64,000 nt of DNA, from assembly GCA_016711405.1 (NCBI GenBank), contig JADJSZ010000038.1, positions 1 to 64,000 of the forward strand, read 5' to 3'. The stretch's first letter is position 1, and every line of letters begins with the position of its first letter. Of this stretch, positions 44,152 to 53,506 are shown piece by piece. Source of the DNA: Candidatus Hadersleviella danica (GTDB lineage Bacteria > Chloroflexota > Anaerolineae > Promineifilales > Promineifilaceae). The notes beneath the pieces were generated by a model, which did not search any database, had not been told where the DNA came from, and saw only the letters and a list, made by a program, of their open reading frames with translations. Position numbers and translations under genes: made by a program.

Positions 44152-45417
44152 ATGCCCACCCCCTCCTCCACCCGTAGCCGCCTCGCGGCCGTCCTCTTCA
44201 TCACCCAAAGCTTCTTCTCCGCCAGCACCATCGCGGCCTTCACCCTGTCGCCCATTATTGCCACCACCCTCAGCGGCAGTGAGCTGTACACAGGCGTGCC
44301 CAACACCCTGACACTGGTCGGCCGTGCCCTGTTCGCCTACCCCCTCGGGTACATGATGGACAAACTCGGCCGTCGCCTCGCCTTGGGGGCGGGCTATGGC
44401 CTGTCCGTCATCGGCGGCCTGCTCTCCGTCGTGGCCATCATCAATAACAGCTTTTTGCTCTTTTTGGTCGGGGCATTTGCCTTCGGCATGGCTCGCGCTT
44501 CGGGCGAACAAAGCCGATACGTCGCGGCCGAAATTTACCCCTTGCGCGAACGCGCCCGCATGATTGGCCTCATCGTCTTTGCGGGAACCATCGGCGCCAT
44601 TGGCGGCCCGTTGCTCGTCGCCCCCAGCACCGAATGGGCGGTGCGGATGGGCCAACCAGCCGATGCAGGGCCGTTTTGGATTTCCATCGTCTTCATGGTG
44701 ATCGGCACGCTCATCACCCTGCTCTTTTTGCGCCCCGACCCCCGCGAAATTGGGTTGGCGATGGCTCAGGAAGAGGCGGCGCGAGACGTGAACAGCGTTG
44801 AAAACAGCACATCCAACCGCCCCATGCGCGAAATTTTCGCCAACCCCACCGTCCTCTTGGCCATGATTGCCATGGTCATCAGCTATTTTGTCATGGCCTT
44901 CCTCATGGTCATCACCCCCCTGCACATGAGCCACCACGACCACTCCACCAGCGCCATCAGCACAGTCATCATGGCGCACACACTGGGCATGTTCGGCTTT
45001 TCGTGGCTCACGGGTTGGCTCATTGACCGCTGGGGGCGGCTGAACATGATTTTGGTGGGTGGGGGCATTTTGCTGGTCTCCTGCATCGTCGCCCCCCTCT
45101 CGTTACACGTGCCCATTTTGGGATTGGCTCTCTTTTTGCTCGGTTTGGGCTGGAATTTTGGCTTTGTGGCGGGGTCATCGCTCCTCTCGGATGCGTTGGC
45201 GGCGCGGGAGCGCGGCCGTGCCCAAGGTCTCAGCGAAGCCATTGTGGGCATCACCGCTGGCGGAGCCAGCCTCTCGGTCGGCTTGGTCTTCCAGCAGGGG
45301 GATTACATCTTGGTCAGCATCATCGGCTTTGGGCTAACACTTATTATGATGGGTGCGGCCGTGTGGCTCGGCCAAAAAGGGGTGGCGAAAAAAGGAATCG
45401 TCCCTCGTAATTCGTAA
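44152..45417 (+). CDS. MFS transporter
   Basis: 421 aa with 12 predicted membrane helices. MFS loop 2-3 motif appears as GYMMDKLGRRLALGAGYGLSV, repeated in the second half as GWLIDRWGRLNMILVGGGI. AFGMARASGEQSRYVAAEIYPLRERARMIG is a loop typical of drug/sugar-type MFS proteins. No substrate can be assigned. The gene stops 8 bases before rluE and may be translationally coupled to it. Confidence 0.88.
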   Translation: MPTPSSTRSRLAAVLFITQSFFSASTIAAFTLSPIIATTLSGSELYTGVPNTLTLVGRALFAYPLGYMMDKLGRRLALGAGYGLSVIGGLLSVVAIINNSFLLFLVGAFAFGMARASGEQSRYVAAEIYPLRERARMIGLIVFAGTIGAIGGPLLVAPSTEWAVRMGQPADAGPFWISIVFMVIGTLITLLFLRPDPREIGLAMAQEEAARDVNSVENSTSNRPMREIFANPTVLLAMIAMVISYFVMAFLMVITPLHMSHHDHSTSAISTVIMAHTLGMFGFSWLTGWLIDRWGRLNMILVGGGILLVSCIVAPLSLHVPILGLALFLLGLGWNFGFVAGSSLLSDALAARERGRAQGLSEAIVGITAGGASLSVGLVFQQGDYILVSIIGFGLTLIMMGAAVWLGQKGVAKKGIVPRNS

Positions 45418-45425
45418 TTCCCCCC

Positions 45426-45962
45426 ATGATTGTCCTCTTCAACAAGCCCTTTCAGGTGTTGTGCCAATTCACGCCCAAAGAGGGCAAAGCGACCTTGGCC
45501 GATTATATTGCCGTGCCAGCGGTGTACCCTGCGGGGCGGCTCGATTACGATTCGGAGGGGTTGTTGGTACTGACCGATGACGGCCGTCTCCAAGCCCAGA
45601 TTGCCGACCCGCGCCACAAATTGCCCAAAACCTATCTAGCACAGGTGGAGGGAGAGCTAACGGCCGAGGCCATCCGCCAATTGCAAAAAGGGGTCTTGCT
45701 CAAAGATGGCCTGACTCGCCCCGCCACGGCCGCCCAAATTCCCGAACCCACATGGCTATGGCCGCGCACCCCACCCATCCGCTATCGAGCCGCCATCCCC
45801 ACCAGTTGGCTCGAATTAACCATTACCGAAGGGCGCAACCGCCAAGTGCGGCGCATGACAGCGGCCGTGGGCTTCCCCACCCTGCGCCTCATCCGCACCC
45901 GCATTGGCCATTGGGCGCTAGATGGGCTGGCCGTCGGCCAAGTAAACGTGCTAACGCCCTAA
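45426..45962 (+). CDS. rluE: RluE-like 23S rRNA pseudouridine synthase
   Basis: 178 aa, no S4 domain, as in RluE. Start MIVLFNKPFQVLCQFTPKEG is the family start. The catalytic Asp lies in PAGRLDYDSEGLLVLTDDG. Later KTYLAQVEG and EGRNRQVRRMTAAVGFPTLRLIRTRIG complete the RsuA-family signature. RluE modifies U2457 in the peptidyl-transferase region in E. coli; the target here is inferred. The leader is a short CCCCC-ATG without Shine-Dalgarno. Confidence 0.9.
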   Translation: MIVLFNKPFQVLCQFTPKEGKATLADYIAVPAVYPAGRLDYDSEGLLVLTDDGRLQAQIADPRHKLPKTYLAQVEGELTAEAIRQLQKGVLLKDGLTRPATAAQIPEPTWLWPRTPPIRYRAAIPTSWLELTITEGRNRQVRRMTAAVGFPTLRLIRTRIGHWALDGLAVGQVNVLTP

Positions 45963-45987
45963 CTCAGCATTTTAGCACTCAGCACTT

Positions 45988-47118
45988 TTAACTTACTTGC
46001 GCCATCACCTTTTGCCACAACGCCTCTGCCATCAGGCGCAGGCTGGTGGAAAGCGGCGACTGCACCGCACTGGTGATGAGCGGTGCGCCTTGTGCCAAAG
46101 CCCGCACTTGGTTGCGGTCGTAGCCAATTTCGAGGGGCACACGGGCGTTCAACCCCCGCTCCACAATCGCCCGCGCCAAGGTGGATTGCCCCTCGCGGTG
46201 GTTGAGGATGTGGCTCCGCTCTTTGGGTGTCAGCCCCATACTGCTAATCACGCGGTCGGTGCGCACGGCCGTTTGCACTGCAATCACATCGGGCATCAGC
46301 ACATGCAAGCCCAAATCGCTCATGGCCAACGTCCCCTTCACGGAAGCACTCAACATGGGGGGTAAATCCACCACCACAAACTGGGTATGCTCCCGCAAAT
46401 GGCCGAGCAACGCTTGGGTCATTTCAGTGGTGGGTTGGGTGGGGGCTTGGGGCACATTGGGCGCGGCAAACAATTTCAGCCCCGTTTCGTGGGTCAGGAG
46501 GGTGCGCTGGATGTTGCGCCACTCGAGCGGCCCACCCGCCAGCAAATCCCCCCAGCCCGATTGCGATTGCAAGCGCAAGTGCATGGCCGCCTGCCCGCCC
46601 GAAACTGAAAAATCCACCAAACAAACTTCTTGCTTGGAAACTTCGCGCAAGGCGACGGCCAAATTGACGGCGAGGGTAGTACGGCCGACTCCCCCATGAA
46701 ACCCATACACCGCGATGACAAAACAGGGCGGCTTGGCCTTGGCCGAGCCACTTTTCTCCGTCAGGAGCTTGTCTACATGGCGCAATAACTCCTGCGATGT
46801 AACGGGTTTGCTCACATAATCATCCGCGCCACTTTGGAGGGCCACTTGGCGGTCTACCTCCTGTGCGCGGGCGGTTAAAATCAGAACAGGCAAATTCTCG
46901 GTTTGGTCGTGGATGCGCAATTGGCGGCACAAATCATGGCCGCTCATGCCCGGCATCATCACATCTAAGATGGCCAAATCGGGTGGACTGGCCAAAAAAC
47001 GTTCCAACGCCTCAGTCGGGTTGCTGATGAGCGTGGCCTTGTGGCCGCCGCGTTCCAACATCAGCCCCACCATGCGGAGCAATTGTTCGTCGTCATCTAC
47101 CACGAAAATGTGAGCCAT
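45988..47118 (-). CDS. Receiver domain fused to CpaE/MinD-like ATPase
   Basis: 376 aa. Residues 1-120 are a response receiver (VVDDDEQLL, Asp in AILDVMMPGMSG, Lys in DDYVSKPVTSQELL). Residues about 135-376 are a ParA/MinD-type ATPase with deviant Walker A YGFHGGVGRTTLAVN, VCLVDFSVSGGQ and FVVVDLPPMLSASVK. The CpaE/TadZ family positions pili or flagella. The usual signature Lys before GVG is replaced by His-Gly, so the dimer-activation mode may differ. No tad/pilus genes are adjacent. Confidence 0.87.
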   Translation of the reverse strand: MAHIFVVDDDEQLLRMVGLMLERGGHKATLISNPTEALERFLASPPDLAILDVMMPGMSGHDLCRQLRIHDQTENLPVLILTARAQEVDRQVALQSGADDYVSKPVTSQELLRHVDKLLTEKSGSAKAKPPCFVIAVYGFHGGVGRTTLAVNLAVALREVSKQEVCLVDFSVSGGQAAMHLRLQSQSGWGDLLAGGPLEWRNIQRTLLTHETGLKLFAAPNVPQAPTQPTTEMTQALLGHLREHTQFVVVDLPPMLSASVKGTLAMSDLGLHVLMPDVIAVQTAVRTDRVISSMGLTPKERSHILNHREGQSTLARAIVERGLNARVPLEIGYDRNQVRALAQGAPLITSAVQSPLSTSLRLMAEALWQKVMAQVS

Positions 47119-47194
47119 AAGATTGCCTCGAAAGCCTCGCGGGCTTTGGTAAAAGGGGGTGGGAGGTTACACTGCGCCGTATTATATACCTTTA

Positions 47195-47300
47195 ATGGCC
47201 AGAATCTGGCATTTTGTTTATTCGTCTATCGGTTTATTCGTGTATTTCAATACACCAATAGACCTATACACCTATACACCAAACACAAAAACCTATACGT
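47195..47300. repeat. TATTCGTG / CACCTATA octamer array
   Basis: GTTTATTCGTCTATCGGTTTATTCGTGTATT is followed by mirrored ACACCAATAGACCTATACACC, giving an imperfect hairpin between the receiver/CpaE gene and the toxin-antitoxin pair. Confidence 0.75.
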
Positions 47301-47741
47301 CTACCGTGATTTTGTCTCTATGTCGTTGAGCAAATTGACAAAATCATAAACGCGCATCATCGTCACCCCCTGATAGGTGACCATCGTGAGTAAATCAGCA
47401 TCGCCCGTTACCAAATAAGCCGCTTGCCCCCCCACCGCACAAGCGATGATTGGGTCATCTTTCGGGTCGCGGCAAATGCCAACCAGTGTGGGGACGTGGA
47501 GCGCCAATTCAGCTTCCATTTCAATTAAATCCAACAAGATAGCGGGGTCTCCCTTGATGTGTTGGCGCAAGCGGGGGCGTTGCACCACCTCTTTTAACTC
47601 ATTCAGCATCGCTGGTGAAATGACATAGACAAAGTTGCCTCGTTCCCAATGGGCTATCAACTGTGAGGTGGTTTCACTTTGGGTGAGCAAATAGCTGATA
47701 ATGAGGTTGGTGTCTATAACGGCTCGTATCACGGCGCTCAC
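47301..47741 (-). CDS. PIN-domain toxin (VapC-like, COG1569)
   Basis: 146 aa. Acidic active-site residues: Asp in RAVIDTNLIISYLL, Glu region in LNELKEVVQRPRLR, and the Asp pair in DPKDDPIIACAVGG and LVTGDADLL. PIN toxins are metal-dependent RNases. Its start overlaps the antitoxin stop by 4 bases, the standard toxin-antitoxin arrangement. Confidence 0.9.
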   Translation of the reverse strand: MSAVIRAVIDTNLIISYLLTQSETTSQLIAHWERGNFVYVISPAMLNELKEVVQRPRLRQHIKGDPAILLDLIEMEAELALHVPTLVGICRDPKDDPIIACAVGGQAAYLVTGDADLLTMVTYQGVTMMRVYDFVNLLNDIETKSR

Positions 47742-48043
47742 TCATTCGGGGAATGTTGTTCGTCAAATAGCTCTTGGCGCACGGCATCGGCCAAAGCGAT
47801 TGCTTCGGCTTCGGTGAGTTCGTTGACGGCCGCGTTAACGGCCGCTAATTGGCGCAGATGGGCAAACCGAGCCGCCCGTGCCTGCTTGTATTGCCAATAA
47901 GCCTCATATTCATCATACGAAAGAATGGCGGCCATTGGCTTGCCATATGTTTCGATAACGATTGGCTCGCGGCGGGTGCGCGTCCAATCTATGGCTTCGC
48001 GGATATTTTTTTGCAGTTCGGTGGAGGTGATTGTTTTAGACAT
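47738..48043 (-). CDS. Phd/YefM-type antitoxin
   Basis: 101 aa. N-terminal DNA-binding part MSKTITSTELQKNIREAIDWTRTRREPIVIETYGKPMAAILS is typical of Phd/YefM; the C-terminal helices (AVNELTEAEAIALADAVRQELF) should neutralise the PIN toxin. ATG 48043 is preferred over 48064 because the family begins right at MSK. It probably represses its own promoter in the 48044-48180 gap. Confidence 0.88.
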   Translation of the reverse strand: MSKTITSTELQKNIREAIDWTRTRREPIVIETYGKPMAAILSYDEYEAYWQYKQARAARFAHLRQLAAVNAAVNELTEAEAIALADAVRQELFDEQHSPNE

Positions 48044-48184
48044 GGCCGTTGATACAAGTTCCATAAGTTATGTAACATTCATAACTTGCCTTATTTTACA
48101 CAAACCAGTCGCTTTGAGAAGCATCAATCGAGGCTCCCACCTTAACCAGTATTCAGTGTGTGGCTCCAAAGATTAGGTGCTTGA

Positions 48185-48814
48185 CTAGGGCGATGAGTCG
48201 GGCACGGCCGCATGGGCATGGTGCGGCACCAACTGCCAATCTTCGGGCGACCAATACACCACCCATGCCCGGCCGATGATGTCGCTACTGGGCAAGAACG
48301 ACCAGTTGCGGGAATCGCTCGAATTCGGCCGATTATCGCCCATCACAAAATAATGCTCTTCGGGCACAATCCATGTATTGCTGTTGCTCGGCGGGGCACT
48401 GATATACGGCTCATCTAGCACCACCCCATTAATCAGCACCTGCCCATTGTCAATTTGCACAGTGTCGCCCGGCAAGCCAATCACCCGCTTGATAAAGTCG
48501 CGGGTGCGGTCATTGGGGTATTGCAACACAATGATGTCCCCTCGGGCAGGTTCCACCAATTTGTAGACAATCTTGTTGATAATGAGGTATTCACCCTCAT
48601 GCAAGGTAGGCAACATGCTCCCCCCCTCAATGCGGAAATTTTGGGTCGCCCCTTTCACCAAGAAAACGATGAAAAAAGTAAATAGCAACGTCTCCAAAAT
48701 TTCGCGCACCAGCACCGAAGTGGGTTGCACAAATTGGGTTTCTGGCTCCGCTGGCAATTGGCGAATGGTGGTGGGAAATTCAGGTGGATTGGCGAAGGGG
48801 TCTGTCGTAGTCAT
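48185..48814 (-). CDS. lepB: Signal peptidase I
   Basis: 209 aa. One N-terminal membrane helix (LVREILETLLFTFFIVFLV) leads into the catalytic Ser in EGGSMLPTLHEGEY (about 78). The catalytic Lys is in RDFIKRVIGLPGDTV, and GDNRPNSSDSRNWSFLP is the box E motif. It removes signal peptides from Sec/Tat-exported proteins, many of which are encoded in this window. ATG 48814 is chosen; the longer form from 48871 adds a non-conserved extension. Confidence 0.94.
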   Translation of the reverse strand: MTTTDPFANPPEFPTTIRQLPAEPETQFVQPTSVLVREILETLLFTFFIVFLVKGATQNFRIEGGSMLPTLHEGEYLIINKIVYKLVEPARGDIIVLQYPNDRTRDFIKRVIGLPGDTVQIDNGQVLINGVVLDEPYISAPPSNSNTWIVPEEHYFVMGDNRPNSSDSRNWSFLPSSDIIGRAWVVYWSPEDWQLVPHHAHAAVPDSSP

Positions 48815-49026
48815 AAGCTGGGCATTATAGGAAAGGGCACGGCCGAGGGCAAGTAGACTTTTCACGGCCATAAGCTGGGGTATGGGTGTATTCGTGTCCT
48901 AGTGTATGAATTGTACGCATGGAATAGCGAATGGTGGCATTTATTCAGATGTCCTAATCTCCAATAACCCGTAACCAATCCCCTCCCCATTTCCCACTTT
49001 GCCCGTTTCCCTTTATAATCCCCGCC

Positions 49027-49521
49027 ATGTTACGCAAATTTTGGCACTTCCTTGGCGCATTGCCTGCCCTCACTATTGGGCTGGGGCTACTCGTGTTGGG
49101 TCTGCTCACCTTGCGCCATTTGGTCAATAATTTATGGGTGGTTGATGTGAACCAAATCGAGTTGGTGCGGGCGGTGGCGCAAGACACGGCCGATGTCCCC
49201 ACTCTCCTCTCGGCCGCTTACCCCGAGGTGGTGCTGGCCTTTTTAGCGGCCGTGGCTCTCTCAGGCATCGGACTGGCCATGCCCCTTGTCTATTACCTCA
49301 ACAAACGCTTTTGGCCACAACAATTGGGGGCCATGCTCGTCTTGCGCCAAGCGATGTGGGTGGGGTTATGGTCGGCCGCTTGCACATGGCTCCAAATGAA
49401 CCGCGCCCTCAATCTGGCCGTCGCCCTCCTCGTGGCCATCATTTTTGTCCTCATCGAAGGGCTTATTGTGGTGCGGCAAAAGGCTAGCAGTCAGCCGTCA
49501 GCTAGTCAGCCTGTCAGCTAG
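49027..49521 (+). CDS. Hypothetical four-helix membrane protein
   Basis: 164 aa with hydrophobic segments ALTIGLGLLVLGLLTL, VLAFLAAVALSGIGLAM, MLVLRQAMWVGLWSAACTW and NLAVALLVAIIFVLIEGLIVV. No family is recognised. The last 13 residues (KASSQPSASQPVS) are encoded by CAGCTAGT-type repeats, which also give the stop. Confidence 0.7.
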   Translation: MLRKFWHFLGALPALTIGLGLLVLGLLTLRHLVNNLWVVDVNQIELVRAVAQDTADVPTLLSAAYPEVVLAFLAAVALSGIGLAMPLVYYLNKRFWPQQLGAMLVLRQAMWVGLWSAACTWLQMNRALNLAVALLVAIIFVLIEGLIVVRQKASSQPSASQPVS

Positions 49522-49596
49522 TCAGTCTTTCAGTCTCTCAGTCCCTCAGTCCCTCCTCTTCTCTCGCTCCCCCTGCTCCCCTGCCCCCTCCCTCCC
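49487..49596. repeat. CAGCTAGT/CAGTCTCT octamers then CCCCTGC array
   Basis: CAGTCAGCCGTCAGCTAGTC, CAGCTAGTCAGTCTTTCAG, TCTCAGTCCCTCAGTCCC, then CTCCCCTGCCCCCTCCC, ending at the ATG of selA. Confidence 0.85.
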
Positions 49597-50938
49597 ATGC
49601 CCACCCCCCACCTCCGCCAGCTCCCCAGTGTGGGGCAATTGTTGGAGCAAGCTCCCCACCTGCCTGCCCAATTTGGGCATGATTTAGCGGTGCTGGCTTG
49701 CCGCGCCGTGCTGGATGGGGTGCGCGAGGAATTGCTGGCTGGGGAACCCATCTGCCCACCCCGAGGCACTGGCCGACCAAACGGCCGCATGGCTGGCCGA
49801 TTATTTCACCCCCACCCTGCACCCCGTCATCAACGCCACGGGGGTCATCATCCACACCAATCTCGGCCGTGCCCCCCTGAGCGGAGCGGCGCAAGCGGCC
49901 ATAACGGCCGTGGGTGGCCATTACAACACCCTCGAGTATGACTTGGCCAGTGGCCAGCGTGGCTCCCGCACGGTTCACGCCGAACAGGTGTTGCGCCGGG
50001 TGGCGGGGGCAGAAGCGGCCGTGGTTGTCAACAACAACGCGGCGGCCATGTTGCTCATGCTCAGTGGGCTGTGCGCGGGGCAAGAGGTGCTGATTAGCCG
50101 GGGACAACTGGTGGAAATCGGCGGGGGCTTCCGCATCCCCGACATTTTGCGCCAATCAGGAGCCAAATTGGTGGAGGTGGGCACGACCAACCGCACCCAT
50201 TTGCGGGACTACGCGCAAGCGATTGGGCCAAACACGGCCGCCATCCTCGTCGTTCACGCCTCCAACTACCAAATCATCGGCTTCACCAGTGCCCCCGAAA
50301 TGAGCGAATTGGCCGAACTGACCCGCAAGCACGGGCTGTATTTGCTCTATGACCAAGGGAGCGGGGCGTTGCTGGACACAGCCGCTTATGGCCTTGCCCA
50401 CGAGCCAACCGTCCAAGAAGGGCTACAAGTGGGCGCAGATGTTGTCGCTTTTAGTGGCGATAAGCTGGTGGGCGGGCCACAAACGGGCATTTTGGTCGGC
50501 CGCAGTGATCTCATCCACACCCTAAAGCAACACCCCTTGGCGCGAGCGGTGCGGGCCGACAAGTTGGCTTTGGCTAGCTTATCGGCTACGCTGGAACATT
50601 ATCTCAAAGGAGAAGCGGAGCGGGAAATACCCATTTGGCGGATGATGGCACGGCCGTTGGCCGACATTCGCGCTACGGCCGAGGCGTGGGCGGGGCATTT
50701 CACGGCCGCTGGCCTGCCCGCCACCACCCGCCCCGATGTCTCCACCGTGGGCGGCGGCTCCCTGCCCGGCACCAGTTTGCCCAGCCATGTGGTGGCCATC
50801 CCCACCTCCCATCCAAACCAATTGGCCGCTCGCTTGCGGCAAGCCACCCCACCCATCATCGGCAGAATCCAGTCCGACCACCTCCTCCTCGACCCGCGCA
50901 CGGTGTTGCTGGGACAAGAAGGCGCAGGGGTGGGGTAA
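49597..50938 (+). CDS. selA: L-seryl-tRNA(Sec) selenium transferase (frameshifted)
   Basis: Makes selenocysteinyl-tRNA from seryl-tRNA(Sec) and selenophosphate. 446 aa after repair. N-terminal helix LRQLPSVGQLLEQAPHL, then LHPVINATGVIIHTNLGRAPLS, EYDLASGQRGSR, NNNAAAMLLML, and the PLP Lys in VAFSGDKLVGGPQTGILVG. Unlike most breaks here, the length requires one base too many: the GGGG at 49741-49744 should be GGG, giving ELLAGNPSAHPEALAD. Its presence implies a selenocysteine system; selB, selD and tRNA-Sec are not in the window. Confidence 0.92.
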
Positions 50939-51007
50939 CGAAAGAAAGTGTCTTATCAATCGGCCAACTTTTTCCGCAATCCGCATTCCCCATTCCGCAT
51001 TTCCCTT

Positions 51008-52002
51008 ATGACCAGAATTTTAGCCATTGAATCTTCGTGTGATGAGACGGCCGCGGCCGTGGTGGAAAACGGCACAGTCGTTCTCTCCAACATCATCGCC
51101 AGCCAAGAGGCGTTGCACGCCCAATACGGCGGGGTTTTTCCCGAGATGGCTTCGCGCCGCCATGTGGAAGTCATTTACCCCGTCATTGACGAGGCGATGA
51201 AAAAAGCACATATCGGCTTTGATGAGTTGGATGCGATTGCCGTCACCCGTGGCCCGGCTTGGTTGGCTCGTTGCTGGTCGGCCTCAACGCGGCCAAGGCG
51301 TTGGCCATGGCGCGGCAAAAGCCCCTGCTGGGCATCAACCACATCGAGGGGCACATTTATTCGCTGTGGCTGACTGAAAACGCCTCCGAAATCGAGTTTC
51401 CCATCCTAACCCTTGTGGTCAGCGGGGGGCACACGGAGCTGTATTTGATGACGGGGCACGGCCGTTACCAACACCTGGGCGGCACGCTCGACGATGCGGC
51501 TGGGGAGGCATTTGACAAGGTCGGCCGTTTGCTGGGCTTGCCCTACCCCGGCGGCCCCGCCATAGACAAGGCGGCGCGAGAGGGTAACCCAAACGCCTTC
51601 CGCTTCCCCCGTGCTATGAGCAGTGAAGCGTATGATTTTAGTTTTAGTGGGCTAAAAACGGCCGTCCTCCGCGCCACCAAACAGTATGATGAGGGCAAAC
51701 TCCCTGTGGCGGATATGGCGGCCAGTTTTCAGGCGGCCGTGGTGGAGACTTTGGTGGCCAAAACGGGGTGGGCGGCCGAACAACATGGGGTGACGGCCGT
51801 GCATTTGGCAGGTGGCGTTTCGGCCAACAGCCAATTACGCGAGGCGATGGCCGAACGGTTGGCCATCCCTGTACGCACCCCGCCCCCCATTCTCTGCACC
51901 GACAACGCGGCCATGATTGGCGCGGCGGCGCATTGGCGTTTCCTCGCCGGCCAGCGGGATGCGTTGTCGTTGGATGTGTTGCCCAATTGGGCGGTGGGGT
52001 GA
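51008..52002 (+). CDS. tsaD: tRNA N6-threonylcarbamoyladenosine synthase subunit (frameshifted)
   Basis: Catalytic subunit for the universal t6A37 tRNA modification. 331 aa after repair. Start MTRILAIESSCDETAAAVVENG, YGGVFPEMASRRH, the metal-binding NHIEGHIYS, LVVSGGHTEL, DDAAGEAFDKVGRLLGLPYPGGP, and AGGVSANSQLRE. The frame breaks at 51256, where GG should be GGG (RGPGLVGSLLVGL). The gene is essential in most bacteria, so its break strongly suggests sequence error. The leader contains ATTCCGC words. Confidence 0.95.
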
Positions 52003-52072
52003 GAGTGCTGGGTGCTGAGTGCTGAGTAGAAAGTTTTGCTTACGGCTTATGGCTTACAGCTTACAGTTATAA
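52003..52072. repeat. GAGTGCT and GCTTACG heptamers
   Basis: GAGAGTGCTGGGTGCTGAG then GCTTACGGCTTATGGCTTAC, followed by AACAGGAGATGCT before the metalloprotease ATG. Confidence 0.75.
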
Positions 52073-52083
52073 CAGGAGATGCT

Positions 52084-53408
52084 ATGAAACAACGTTCACT
52101 TTTACTGATGGGTGGTTTGGCTCTGTTGCTGGCTTTGGTGCTGGGGCGGGGCAATGGGGTGGAGACGGCCGTGGCGGATACGGCGGCCATCGAAAGCATG
52201 CCCAACCAAGGGCTGACCTATCTCTATTTTGACCCCAACGGACAACAGGGGCAGTTTAACCCACCCCCCGCGCACATCGGCCGTGCGCCCGCCACGGCCG
52301 ATATCCAAGTTAACTACATTGGGGCATGGACAATCGATGCGCAAAATGCGTTTGAGTATGCCGTTTCCATTTGGGAAGGGTTGTTAACCTCGAGTGTACC
52401 CATTGTGGTAAATGCCGAATTTTCCAATTTAGGCCCCGGCATTTTGGGTGGGGCATGGCCATGGACGTTTTTCCGCAACTTTGCCAACGCACCCCAACCC
52501 AATACATGGTATCCCATCGCCCTTGCCAACGCACGGGCAGGGCAGATCTCAACCAGAGTGATCCTGAAATTGATTCGCATTTTAGCAGTACATTTGATTG
52601 GTATTACGGCACGGATGGCAACCCACCTAACAACCAAATTGATTTTATCAGTGTTGTGTTACACGAATTGGGGCATGGTTTGGGCTTTTCGGGGTTGGCT
52701 TACTATGTCAATTCCGCCAACGCCTATCTCACCCCCCAAGGTTCGCCCAGTGTGTACAGCCTCTTTACCCAAGATGGCGGTGGGACACCTTTGCTAAATT
52801 ACCCACAAGCCACAGCTCAAATGGCGAGTGCGCTCACCAGCAACAATATCTTTTTCAGCGGGGCAAACGCCAATGCGGCCAATGGCGGCCGAGTCAAGCT
52901 TTATGCCCCAGTCAATTGGCAACAAGGCTCCAGCTACAGCCATCTGGATGAGATATTTAACGGCACACCCCATGCCCTAATGACCTACTCCATCGGCTTT
53001 GGCGAGGCAGAACACAACCCCGGCTCCGTTACCTTAGGCATGTTTGCCGATATGGGTTGGCCCGTGTTTATCCCCCCCGTCAATCAGCCGCCTGTCATCA
53101 ATTTGCCCAACCAACTGTTGCTGGTAGATACAAGCAAACCCAATGCGCTTGATTTATGGGCCTATACCAGTGATGAAACCCCTGACAACCAACTCCCCTT
53201 CACCTTGGTGAGTGTCAGCAACCCCAGTGCGGGGGTCACATTGGATGGCGGCCGTTACATCAGCATCAACCCCAGCGCAGGTTGGACAGGCACAGCCACC
53301 GTGACCATTGAGGTGGAAGATGCCGAAACCTTAACCAGCCAAGATAGCTTCCAAGTTATCGTCGTCAACGAACTCTTTTACCAACACCTCCCACTGGTGA
53401 CGAAATAG
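52084..53408 (+). CDS. Secreted zinc metalloprotease with cadherin-like C-terminus (frameshifted)
   Basis: 441 aa after repair. Signal LLLMGGLALLLALVLGRG. Catalytic zinc motif in VVLHELGHGLGFSGLAYY (HExxH). The region to about residue 330 resembles proteases with the LHELGHGLGF motif. It is followed by an Ig/cadherin-like domain (NQPPVINLPNQLLLVDTSKPN...GTATVTIEVEDAETL) and a short tail FYQHLPLVTK. One G missing near 52545 (CAGATC for CAGGATC) breaks the frame; after repair GQDLNQSDPEIDSHFSS is continuous. AGGAG precedes ATG 52084. Confidence 0.85.
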
Positions 53409-53506
53409 CACGTTATTGGTTATTCGTTATTCGTTATTGATGGGCATTACCTCTCAGTAACCAATAACGAGTAACGAATAACCAGTAACCAATAACGAGT
53501 AACTCC
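53409..53506. repeat. TTATTGG/TTATTCG and CCAATAA/CGAATAA array
   Basis: TTATTGGTTATTCGTTATTC opposes CCAATAACGAGTAACGAATAACC, forming a hairpin directly before trpA. It ends AACTCC-ATG. Confidence 0.85.

Noticed and set aside
51008..51373. Programmed frameshifting or selenocysteine as explanation of broken genes
   Set aside because: The breaks occur in many unrelated genes, at varied G, C, A and T runs, with no conserved slippery site or downstream structure, and most are repaired by a single added base.
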